DNA of 64,000 bases, taken from assembly GCF_000786215.1 (NCBI RefSeq), contig NZ_JROG01000003.1, forward strand, positions 744,001-808,000, read 5' to 3'. Positions within the stretch are counted from its first letter, which is position 1. Each line of letters begins with the position of its first letter. Source of the stretch: Sphingomonas sp. 35-24ZXX. GTDB taxonomy: Bacteria > Pseudomonadota > Alphaproteobacteria > Sphingomonadales > Sphingomonadaceae. The notes beneath the pieces were generated by a model, which saw nothing but the letters and a program-made list of their open reading frames with translations, did not search any database and was not told where the DNA came from. Both the position numbers and the translations under genes were made by a program. Shown one piece after another: positions 46,388 to 53,802 of this stretch.

Positions 46388-46422
46388 AGCTTAAGATAGC
46401 CTGATGACTTGAACGACAACTC

Positions 46423-46455
46423 GCCCCGCCGGGCTCTCGCCTGGCGGGGCTTTTT
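46423..46455 (+). terminator. Rho-independent terminator after hppA
   Basis: GCCCCGCC (46423-46430) pairs with GGCGGGGC (46443-46450) and is followed directly by TTTTT, 36 bp after the hppA stop. Confidence 0.9.
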
Positions 46456-46492
46456 GTTGGGTCCAGCGCCGCATCATGGTCGCGGGTCAGGC

Positions 46493-46517
46493 TTAACGGG
46501 TTAACCATTCCACTTAA
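46493..46517 (+). promoter_or_regulatory. Cluster of TTAAC/TTAA words before the acyltransferase gene
   Basis: TTAAC at 46493, TTAACCAT at 46501-46508 and TTAA at 46514 lie about 85-105 bp before the next gene. TTAACCAT resembles a CtrA half-site, but the spacings (4 and 9 bp) do not match the full TTAA-N7-TTAAC box. Confidence 0.3.
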
Positions 46518-46599
46518 GCTGTTGTTTCGATGTCCGGCGCTATAGCATTCCTGGGGGGTCCGGAAATGTTTCGGGCAGAGACAGGAACGCGATTGCCGC

Positions 46600-47802
46600 A
46601 TGGATCATGGTCTGGTCATGGCCGCACCGACGACCGCCCTCGCGGCGGATCAGGGCCTGCGCCTGTCGGTGCTCGATCCGGCATCGCTCGATGCGGCCTT
46701 TGTCGCCAGCTGGCGCCGGCTCGCGGACACCGCCAGCGAACCCAATGTCTTCCACGCACCCGAATTCCTGGCCCCCGCGATCGCGCATTGTGATGGCCTG
46801 CGCCGGGCGCGGATCATCGCGCTGCAGGATGAAGGCCAGCTGTGCGGGCTGATGCCGATCGCGCAAGAGGCCTATTACGGCCGCTGGCCCGTGCCGCACA
46901 GCCAGAACTGGCGCCACCCCAACTGCTTCCTCGGAACGCCGCTGATCCGCCCCGGGCATGAGCGCGCCTTCTGGCAGACGCTGCTAGCCGATCTCGATCG
47001 CAACCCGCGCGCCGGGCTGTTCCTGCACCTGCATGGCATCGCGACCGATGGACCGGTGTTCGCAGCGCTGCAGCAGCTGTGTGCCGAACAGCGCCGTCCC
47101 TGCGACATCGTGCTGGCCGAAGAGCGCGCGATGCTGGCGACCGACCTTCCCGGCCCTGCCTATTACGAACAGGTGGTGCGCAAGAAGAAGCGCAAGGAAC
47201 TGGGCCGGCTGCGCAATCGCCTCGCCGAGATGGGCGAGGTCCAAACGGTGCAGGGGTGCGATGCGGCTGGGCTCGACGCCTGGCTCGATGAATTTCTCTC
47301 GCTCGAGCAATCGGGCTGGAAAGGCCGCAACGGGTCTGCGCTGGCCGACATGGCCGAAACGCGCGGCCTGTTTCTCGCCGCCAGCCATCAGGCGCATGCC
47401 GCGGGCAAGCTGCACCTCATCGCCATGCGGCTTGATGGCCGCCCGATCGCGATGCTGATCAACTTCCTCAGCCCGCCCGGCGGCTTCTCGTTCAAGACCG
47501 CCTTTGCCGAGGACTTCGCCCGGTTTTCGCCCGGTGTCCTGCTGCAGATCGACAATCTGGGCATCCTGGCCGACCAGGGCCTCGCCTGGATGGACAGCTG
47601 CGCGGCCGAGGGCCATCCGATGATCGACAGCCTGTGGGCCGAGCGCCGCCATGTCGGACGCGTCTCCGTCGGCCTCAAGGGATATGTCCGCCCGGCGCTG
47701 TTCGCGCTGTTCCGCCAGGGCGAACGCTTCATGGATCGCCGTCGTGCCGCCACGCATGACGCACCTGCGCCAACCTCTCCCGTGGAGAATGACGATGACT
47801 GA
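46600..47802 (+). CDS. GNAT/BioF2-like acetyltransferase domain protein
   Basis: A 400-residue protein of the FemAB/BioF2-like GNAT group. The N-terminal half binds its target (SEPNVFHAPEFLAPAI, then AQEAYYGRWPVPHSQNW). The C-terminal acyltransferase domain (about 190-345) has VRKKKRKELGRLRNRL, LHLIAMRLDGRPIAMLI and FKTAFAEDFARFSPGVLL, typical of the family. No signal peptide. The substrate is unknown. It overlaps the next gene by 8 bp, so the two are coupled. An internal ATG at 46618 is another possible start. Confidence 0.8.
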   Translation: MDHGLVMAAPTTALAADQGLRLSVLDPASLDAAFVASWRRLADTASEPNVFHAPEFLAPAIAHCDGLRRARIIALQDEGQLCGLMPIAQEAYYGRWPVPHSQNWRHPNCFLGTPLIRPGHERAFWQTLLADLDRNPRAGLFLHLHGIATDGPVFAALQQLCAEQRRPCDIVLAEERAMLATDLPGPAYYEQVVRKKKRKELGRLRNRLAEMGEVQTVQGCDAAGLDAWLDEFLSLEQSGWKGRNGSALADMAETRGLFLAASHQAHAAGKLHLIAMRLDGRPIAMLINFLSPPGGFSFKTAFAEDFARFSPGVLLQIDNLGILADQGLAWMDSCAAEGHPMIDSLWAERRHVGRVSVGLKGYVRPALFALFRQGERFMDRRRAATHDAPAPTSPVENDDD

Positions 47803-48682
47803 CCAGCCGCACCCCGATGCGTTCGCCCGAGCAGGCACAACCGGCGTGTTCAACGCCGATGCCAAGGCGCGCTTTGCCTTGTGCTATCCGGAAACCGCGC
47901 ACGTCCTGACCCACCGGCTGCTGCAGCACCCGCTGCTCGAACTCGAGGCGCTGGCGCTGCTGGGCGAGCAGCTGCCCGAAAAGTCGCTCGAGTACAATCG
48001 CGGCGACCTGCCCATCGGCATTCGCCCCGAGGACGTGCCCAAGACCGGGCTGACGATCGGCGAGACCATCCGCAAGATCGACAGCGCCAACAGCTGGTGC
48101 GTGCTCAAGAATATCGAGCAGATCCCCGCCTATCGCGACCTGCTGATGACGCTGCTGGGCGAGCTGGAGGACGTGACGCGCGTCACCACCGGAGAGATGC
48201 TGCGGCCCGAAGGGTTCATCTTCGTCTCGTCACCGGGATCGATGACGCCCTATCATTTCGATCCCGAACACAACATCCTGCTGCAGCTGCGCGGCTGGAA
48301 GACGATGACGGTGTTCCCTGCCGGCGACCCCCGGTTTGCCGCACCAGAGGCGCACGAGGCCTATCATTCGGGCGGCGGGCCGCGCAATCTGCCGTGGGAC
48401 GACGCGCTCGCCGCGCATGGTACCGATCATCGGCTTGAGCCCGGCGAGGCGATCTTCGTACCGGTAATGGCACCGCATTATGTCCGCAACGGCGACAGAC
48501 CCTCGATCTCGCTGTCGATCACCTGGCGGTCCGAATGGAGCTATGCCGAGACCGACGCGCACGCGATGAACAGCGTGCTGCGCAAATACGGCCTCAAGCC
48601 CTCGCCGCCGCGCCGCTATCCGGTGAACAATCTGCTCAAGTCCTTCAGCTATCGCGCATTGCGCAAGCTGGGGCTCGATTGA
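47795..48682 (+). CDS. JmjC/cupin-like Fe(II)/2-oxoglutarate oxygenase-type protein
   Basis: A 295-residue protein with a cupin_8/JmjC-type core. The iron facial triad is visible as His154-x-Asp156 (YHFDPEHN) and distal His228 (MAPHYVRNGD). Between them is a beta strand with LLQLRGWKTMTVFP, and after it SISLSITWRSEWS. Members hydroxylate protein or small-molecule side chains using 2-oxoglutarate and O2. The start at 47795 has GGAGAA 5 nt upstream and lies inside the acyltransferase gene's end. The two products may modify the same substrate. It is convergent with btuD (6-bp gap). Confidence 0.75.
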   Translation: MTDQPHPDAFARAGTTGVFNADAKARFALCYPETAHVLTHRLLQHPLLELEALALLGEQLPEKSLEYNRGDLPIGIRPEDVPKTGLTIGETIRKIDSANSWCVLKNIEQIPAYRDLLMTLLGELEDVTRVTTGEMLRPEGFIFVSSPGSMTPYHFDPEHNILLQLRGWKTMTVFPAGDPRFAAPEAHEAYHSGGGPRNLPWDDALAAHGTDHRLEPGEAIFVPVMAPHYVRNGDRPSISLSITWRSEWSYAETDAHAMNSVLRKYGLKPSPPRRYPVNNLLKSFSYRALRKLGLD

Positions 48683-48688
48683 TCGCGG

Positions 48689-49462
48689 CTAGCCGTTCAC
48701 CAGGACACGTGTGACGCCATCGCGCTCGACGACCGCCGCCTGCACGCCATAAATCGCGGCGATCCAGTGCGGCGTCATCGTACCGGCAACGCTGCCGCTG
48801 GCCACGGTGCGGCCATCGGCCATCCACACCAGCCGGTCGGCGTGCAGCGCGGCGAGGTCCAGGTCGTGCAGCACGACCAGCGCGCCACCCCCGCGATCGA
48901 CAAAGCCACGGATCAGCCGCATGACACTGTGCTGATGGCGCGGATCGAGCGAGGCGACGGGTTCGTCCGCCAGCATCAGCGGTGCCTGCGAAGCCAATGC
49001 GCGGGCGATATGGACACGGGCCAGTTCACCCCCTGACAGCGTGTCGGTGGCGCGGTCCGCGAGCGGATCGAGATCGCAGGCGGCCAGCGCCTGCGCGACC
49101 GCCTCGGCATCGGCCTGCCCCAGCCGCTCGGGCGCTGCGCCATAGGCAAAGCGGCCCAGCGCGACGACATCGCGCACCCGCAAAGGCCAGGCAAGATCGC
49201 GCATCTGCGGCAGATAGGTGACCGCGCGGGCACGATCGCGCGAAGACAGGCTGGCGGCAGGCTCGCCGCGCACCAGAGCAGAGCCATTATCGGGCGCTGT
49301 GAGCCCCAAGGCGACGCGCAGCAGGCTGGTCTTGCCCGCGCCGTTCGGCCCCAGCAGCACAACCAGCTCGCCCGGTGCCAGCGATAACGAGGCGCGGTCC
49401 AGCAGCACGGCGCCCTTGACCGCGAGGCTCGCCTCGCTGACCTGAAGACCAGGCCCGCTCAT
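48689..49462 (-). CDS. btuD: Vitamin B12 ABC transporter, ATP-binding protein BtuD
   Basis: A 257-residue ABC ATPase of the iron-siderophore/cobalamin group. Walker A is LGPNGAGKTS, the signature is LSGGE, Walker B is LMLADEPVASLD, and the switch His is in VLHDLDLAA. It energises the BtuC permease. Sequence alone would also fit haem or siderophore import. The cobalamin riboswitch and the btuB-like receptor at the head of the operon favour B12. The start overlaps the btuC end by 4 bp. Confidence 0.88.
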   Translation of the reverse strand: MSGPGLQVSEASLAVKGAVLLDRASLSLAPGELVVLLGPNGAGKTSLLRVALGLTAPDNGSALVRGEPAASLSSRDRARAVTYLPQMRDLAWPLRVRDVVALGRFAYGAAPERLGQADAEAVAQALAACDLDPLADRATDTLSGGELARVHIARALASQAPLMLADEPVASLDPRHQHSVMRLIRGFVDRGGGALVVLHDLDLAALHADRLVWMADGRTVASGSVAGTMTPHWIAAIYGVQAAVVERDGVTRVLVNG

Positions 49463-50445
49463 CGCGCCGCTCCCCGGCGGAGCGCAATGGTCACGAACAC
49501 CGGCGCGCCGATCAGCGCGGCGACCACGCCCAGCTTGAGCTCGGTATCGCCCGGCATCACCCGCACGGTGATATCGGCCAGGATCAGGATCAGGCCGGAG
49601 AGCAACGCACTGGGCAGCAGCACGCGCGCGGGATCATGCCGCACCCAGGGCCGCACCACATGCGGCGCGACGATGCCGACAAAACCGATCGCGCCGGCCA
49701 GCGCCACCGCGCCGCCGGTCGCAAGGCCAGCGCCCAGCACCACCAGCAGCAGCTGCCGCGCGACGTTCAGCCCGACGCCCGCCGCCGCTTCCTCGCCCAG
49801 CGACAGCGTCGCAAGGCCGCGCCGCGCAGCGATCAGGATCGCCGCCCCGATCAGGATGAACGGCGTGCTGAGCGCCAGATCATCGAAGCTGCGGTTGGCG
49901 ACCGATCCCATCATCCAGGTGACCATATCGGCGAGGGTGAACGGATTGGGCGCCAGGTTCATCAGCAGCGCCATCACCGCGCCCGAGAAGCTGGAAATGC
50001 CGACGCCCACCAGGATCAGCGTCACCACCGACGATGTGCGCGGCGCGGCCCAGGCGATGATCGCGGTGGCCGCGAGCGCGCCGGCGATCGCCGCCAGCGG
50101 CAGCGCGAAGGGGATCGTCGCGGCAAGTCCGTAGAACAGCGCCACCGTGGCAAACAGCGCCGACATCGCCGACACGCCGAGCACGCCGGGCTCTGCCAGC
50201 GGGTTGCGCAGCAGCCCCTGCAGCGCCGCACCGCTGATGCCCAGCGCCACCCCCGCCGCCAGCGCCGCCAGCGCGCGCGGCAGCCGCACCTGCCAGACGA
50301 CGAGCATATCGCCCGCATCGCCCTGCCCCAGCAGGGCCGCCGCCATCCGCGCAGGGGGCAAGGGCACCGAACCGAGCAGGCATGCCGCGACCAGCGCGAC
50401 AAGAATTCCGGCGATCAGTAATGGCAGCAGCGCGCGGTCGGTCAT
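49459..50445 (-). CDS. btuC: Vitamin B12 ABC transporter permease BtuC
   Basis: A 328-residue FecCD/BtuC-type permease with about ten membrane helices. The conserved RLPRALAALAAGVALGISGAALQGLLRNPLAEP start and the GFVGIVAPHVVR coupling region are present. The ATG at 50445 overlaps the btuF end by 4 bp. An upstream extension of the frame (to 50622) is antisense-like sequence within btuF and is left out. Confidence 0.9.
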   Translation of the reverse strand: MTDRALLPLLIAGILVALVAACLLGSVPLPPARMAAALLGQGDAGDMLVVWQVRLPRALAALAAGVALGISGAALQGLLRNPLAEPGVLGVSAMSALFATVALFYGLAATIPFALPLAAIAGALAATAIIAWAAPRTSSVVTLILVGVGISSFSGAVMALLMNLAPNPFTLADMVTWMMGSVANRSFDDLALSTPFILIGAAILIAARRGLATLSLGEEAAAGVGLNVARQLLLVVLGAGLATGGAVALAGAIGFVGIVAPHVVRPWVRHDPARVLLPSALLSGLILILADITVRVMPGDTELKLGVVAALIGAPVFVTIALRRGAAR

Positions 50446-51494
50446 GGCAGCTGCGCGCCCCTCGCCCGCGCCATTGCTTCGGCCGCATCGAGCACGAACC
50501 AGCCGCCGCACGCGGTCCACGCGCCTTCGAGCCCGATCGGCGGCTGATCGCTCGCGCGGTCCATCAGCGGATGCCGCGCCGCGCTCCATTGGTCGGGGTT
50601 GTAATCGCGCCGCCCGAACCACGCCATCGCCACCCGATCGGGCCGCGCATAGGCGAGCTGTTCGAGCGGCAAAGGTTGCCAGCCGGGCTGGGTCTGGAAA
50701 TTGCGATAGCCCGCCAGCGCGATCAGCTCGTGGATCAGCGATCCGGGGCCCGAGGTCACCCCGCCGGGGGTGGCGTAGAGCAGGGTTGGTTGCGAACGCC
50801 CCTCGCGTTCCGATACGTTTGTCCCGAGCGAAGTCGAGGGACCTAGACGCGCCCCCTTGAGATCACGTCCCGCGACTCCGCTCGGGACAAACGGAGATAA
50901 ATGGGCCTCTCGCAAAGCCGCAACTCGCGCATCCATCTCGCGCGCGACCGCTTGACCACGCGCGGGCTCGCCGAGCCCCGCCGCCGTCTCCAGCAGCACC
51001 CGCCTGACACCTGCGAGATCCTCGGCAAAGCCCAGTTGCAGTACCGGAACGCCCGCGCGCGCGAAAAACGCGCCGGCGTCTGCACCGCCGCCATAGCTGC
51101 GCACCACCAGATCGGGCTTCAGCACCAGCACGTCCTCGGCGCGCGGCGCGACGCTCGGCACGCCCCGCGCGGCGGTGCGCATGTACGAGAAATCCCGGGT
51201 TGCATCGGGCGAGAGCGCCAGGATACGGTTCCGCCCGACCAGCTTGAGCACATACTGGTCGGCGCAATAATCCAGACTGACGATCCGCATCGCGCGCACC
51301 GGGGGTTCGATCGGCTGCGGCGTTGCGGCATTGCCCAGCGAACAGCCGGTGAGCAGTGCGGAAAACGCCAGGAGCAAGGCCTGCACGCCTCCCCGTTTGT
51401 CCCGAGCGTGTCGAGGGACGTCACGCCACGGTCGCGCACGCGTCCCTCGACTTGGCTCGGGACAAACGGACAAGGGGGCGATCACCCGTTGCAT
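50442..51494 (-). CDS. btuF: Cobalamin-binding protein BtuF carrying an in-frame palindromic repeat
   Basis: About 350 residues; a periplasmic or lipoprotein substrate-binding protein for B12. The class III fold is recognisable: MRIVSLDYCADQYVLKL, the KPDLVV strand, the long linker helix and YATPGGVTSGPGSLIHEL. LLTGC is a lipobox. Two repeat copies affect the gene. One (50816-50893, 78 bp) adds 26 codons between the end of the linker helix and the next strand. The other (51394-51469) covers the 5' end. The ATG at 51494 overlaps the btuB stop (TGATG) but gives about 37 extra residues before the signal peptide. A GTG at 51386 (VQALLLAF) is the alternative. Confidence 0.85.
   Translation of the reverse strand: MQRVIAPLSVCPEPSRGTRARPWRDVPRHARDKRGGVQALLLAFSALLTGCSLGNAATPQPIEPPVRAMRIVSLDYCADQYVLKLVGRNRILALSPDATRDFSYMRTAARGVPSVAPRAEDVLVLKPDLVVRSYGGGADAGAFFARAGVPVLQLGFAEDLAGVRRVLLETAAGLGEPARGQAVAREMDARVAALREAHLSPFVPSGVAGRDLKGARLGPSTSLGTNVSEREGRSQPTLLYATPGGVTSGPGSLIHELIALAGYRNFQTQPGWQPLPLEQLAYARPDRVAMAWFGRRDYNPDQWSAARHPLMDRASDQPPIGLEGAWTACGGWFVLDAAEAMARARGAQLP
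50816..50893. repeat. GTTTGTCCCGAGC-family palindrome inserted in frame inside btuF
   Basis: CGTTTGTCCCGAGCGAAGTC begins the element and CGGGACAAACG ends it, with the same outer arms as the intergenic copies. The length is 78 bp, exactly 26 codons, with no stop in the btuF frame. It encodes FVPSGVAGRDLKGARLGPST and further Gly/Ser/Thr-rich residues. Confidence 0.9.
51394..51469. repeat. GTTTGTCCCGAGC-family palindrome at the btuF 5' end
   Basis: CGTTTGTCCCGAGC at 51394 and GGGACAAACG ending at 51469 enclose GTCGAGGGACG/CGTCCCTCGAC arms. It lies between the btuB stop and the btuF signal-peptide region, either in a leader or as codons of an extended N-terminus. Confidence 0.88.
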
Positions 51495-53386
51495 CACATC
51501 TTCAACCTGACCCCCGCATAGCCGGCACGCCCCGGCACACCATAATTGAACGCGGTCTGATAGGCCTCGTCAAACAGGTTTTCGACCCGGCCATAGACCT
51601 CCAGATTGTCCGAAATGGCAAAGCTCGCGCGCAGATCGACGCGGATAGAACTGTCCAGCCGGATGGTATTGGCGACATCGTCGAACGTGTCGCCGACCAT
51701 CAGGACGGTCGCGCCGAGCGCCGGACCCCAGGGCGACTGCCAGTCGACGAGGACCGAGGCGCTGTCCTTCGCACGCCGCGCCAGCCGGTTGCCGAAATTC
51801 GAGCGGCCGAAGAAATCGGGCTCGGTCGAGCGGTTTTCGGTATCGACCAGACTGTACTGCGCCTGCAGCGTGAAGCCCTGCACCGGCTGCATCCACAGCC
51901 CCAGTTCGACCCCCTGTGAGCGTGCGGCAGCGATGTTCTCGAGGCTGAAGGTGGCTGACGAGAACACGATCAGGTCGCGCGTGTTGCGCCGGAAATAGGT
52001 CGCCTGGGCGCGCAGCTTGCCCTCGATCAGCGATTGCTCGATGCCTGCGTCATAGCTGCGCGCCGTCTCTGGCCGCAGGTTGGGGTTGCCGAACGCCGCG
52101 AGCTGCTCGCTGAGCGCCGGTGCCCGGAAGCCTTCCGCATAGGTCGCGCGCAGCACCGTATCGCCGCCATTGGGAGTATAGGCGATGTTGCCGCCCAGGC
52201 TGGTCTTGCTGCCGAACACCTGCTGGTCGTCGACACGCACACCGCCGGTCAGCGTCAGACCGGTGACCGGACGCACGATCGCCTGGCCATAATAGCTGGT
52301 CATGTGCACATCGCTGACATCGGGCGCGGTGTCGAATGCGGGGAAGAAGGTGCTCGCCTCGCTGCGTTCATGCTCGATGCCGAACACCAGGGTCAGCGCA
52401 TCGGCCACATCGGCGACGCCCTGATATTCGAAACGGTCGAGCGTGCCCTTGGCCTCGGCGGGGTTGAACGATCCGGGGGCCGGGTCGGTAGTGATCCGCT
52501 GGATATCGGTGCGGGTATAGGCGATGCGGTTGCGCAGCCGCCCGTCGAACAGCGCGACATTGAGGCCGGCATAGCCGACGAACTGCTCGCTGTCGGTCAC
52601 TGGCAGCGTATCGCCCGGCGGGTTGTCGAATTCGGTCTCGCCATCGGTGTAGAAGCCGCGCAGGTCAAGGCTGATGGCATCGGTGAAGGCGATCTTCAGC
52701 TTGCCGTTGAGCGTGACATTCTCGAACCCGTCCTTTTCGGTGCCGCCCGAGCGCTCGTCGAATGACGAGATGCCGTCGCTGCGGAACCAGCTGCCGCCGA
52801 CGCTGCCCGAAACGATGCCGCTCTTGCCCGACACGCTGGCGACCAGCTGGCCGGTGTCGCGATAGCCATATTCGCCGCGCGCGTTCGCCTGCAGCCCTTC
52901 GGACGGCTCAATCGTGGTGATGTTGATGACGCCGCCGATCGCCTGGCTGCCCCAGATCACCGAGTTGGGGCCGCGCAGCACCTCGACCGTGCCGATATTG
53001 CCGGTAAGAATCGAGCTGAAATCGAACGCGCCCGAGGGCGAGGACGGATCGTTGATGCGCACGCCGTCGACCAGCACCAGCGTCTGCGAACTGTCCCCGC
53101 CGCGGATGAACACGCTGGTGACGCCGCCGGGGCCTCCATTGCGCGCGACGCTGACGCCGGGCAGCGTCTGGAGTACGTCGCTGAGCACCTGGGTCTGGCG
53201 GCGGTCAAGCTCTGCCTTGTCGACCACGGTGATCGACTGGCCGGTCTCGCTGCGCTTCTGTGCAATGCGGCTGGCGGAGACGACAATATCGTCGGCCTCG
53301 TCCTGATCGGCGGTCTGGGCATGCAGCGGGGTTGCCGCAGCCAGCACGGCTGCGGATGCGGTGATGAAACGGGCAATTCTGGCCAC
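51494..53386 (-). CDS. btuB: TonB-dependent vitamin B12 receptor BtuB
   Basis: A 630-residue outer-membrane receptor. A signal peptide (about 1-23, ending PLHAQ) is followed by a TonB box-like DDIVVSASR, the plug domain (about 45-160, with LQTLPGVSV, FIRGGDSSQTLVLVDGVRIND and VEVLRGPNSVIWGSQAIGGVINI), and a beta barrel ending in YAGVRLKM. The plug and overall length match the BtuB group. A cobalamin riboswitch precedes it on the same strand, which strongly supports B12 as substrate. It heads the btuBFCD operon. Confidence 0.93.
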   Translation of the reverse strand: MARIARFITASAAVLAAATPLHAQTADQDEADDIVVSASRIAQKRSETGQSITVVDKAELDRRQTQVLSDVLQTLPGVSVARNGGPGGVTSVFIRGGDSSQTLVLVDGVRINDPSSPSGAFDFSSILTGNIGTVEVLRGPNSVIWGSQAIGGVINITTIEPSEGLQANARGEYGYRDTGQLVASVSGKSGIVSGSVGGSWFRSDGISSFDERSGGTEKDGFENVTLNGKLKIAFTDAISLDLRGFYTDGETEFDNPPGDTLPVTDSEQFVGYAGLNVALFDGRLRNRIAYTRTDIQRITTDPAPGSFNPAEAKGTLDRFEYQGVADVADALTLVFGIEHERSEASTFFPAFDTAPDVSDVHMTSYYGQAIVRPVTGLTLTGGVRVDDQQVFGSKTSLGGNIAYTPNGGDTVLRATYAEGFRAPALSEQLAAFGNPNLRPETARSYDAGIEQSLIEGKLRAQATYFRRNTRDLIVFSSATFSLENIAAARSQGVELGLWMQPVQGFTLQAQYSLVDTENRSTEPDFFGRSNFGNRLARRAKDSASVLVDWQSPWGPALGATVLMVGDTFDDVANTIRLDSSIRVDLRASFAISDNLEVYGRVENLFDEAYQTAFNYGVPGRAGYAGVRLKM

Positions 53387-53544
53387 GGTTTTCCTTCAGC
53401 CCGACCGCCGCCGAAGCGACCAGGCAGATGAACGACATGAAGGCCCACCGGGATCACGCCCGGCGCGACTGCGGCCTGTTGCATGTCGTTACGAAGGAAA
53501 AAACTTTCCCATCCGAACAGGCTGGACCCGGCCCCCGGATGAAC

Positions 53545-53707
53545 GACGCGATGGCAGGTCTCCTGGCTTGTCGATCATTGCCTCGGGCCGTCTTCCCGGG
53601 ATTGCTCCCAGTGACATATTGGGCCGTCGGCTCCCGACTCACAGTTGCGGGCACAGCGCCGGATTGTCACCGGCTTCCCTCTTCGCCCCCCGATCAAGGG
53701 GAGAACC
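53545..53707 (-). ncRNA. Cobalamin (AdoCbl-type) riboswitch upstream of btuB
   Basis: Read on the minus strand, the conserved blocks occur in order: GAAGAGGGAAGCCGGTG, GCGCTGTGCCCGCAACTGTG, CACTGGG, GGGAAG and the B12 box AGCCAGGAGACCTGCC (53553-53568). The aptamer ends about 160 nt before the btuB ATG. The leader between (53387-53544) holds GC-rich potential hairpins and a GGAAAG-TTTT-TTCC-like stem, and must contain the expression platform. High B12 should switch off btuBFCD. The operon promoter must lie within about 95 bp, since the thiolase gene ends at 53803. Confidence 0.93.
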
Positions 53708-53802
53708 ATCTGGTCGCGCAGATGCTGGATTTGGGTACGAATGTCAATCGCGCGGGACACCGGCGGCCGTCAAGCCGGCGGCCGGTATTCCGTTTTGCGC
53801 GA

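Noticed and set aside
52957-53484. Frames in the btuB leader that run into btuB
   Set aside because: They share the riboswitch leader and the btuB 5' end in other frames and carry no ribosome binding site or known motif.
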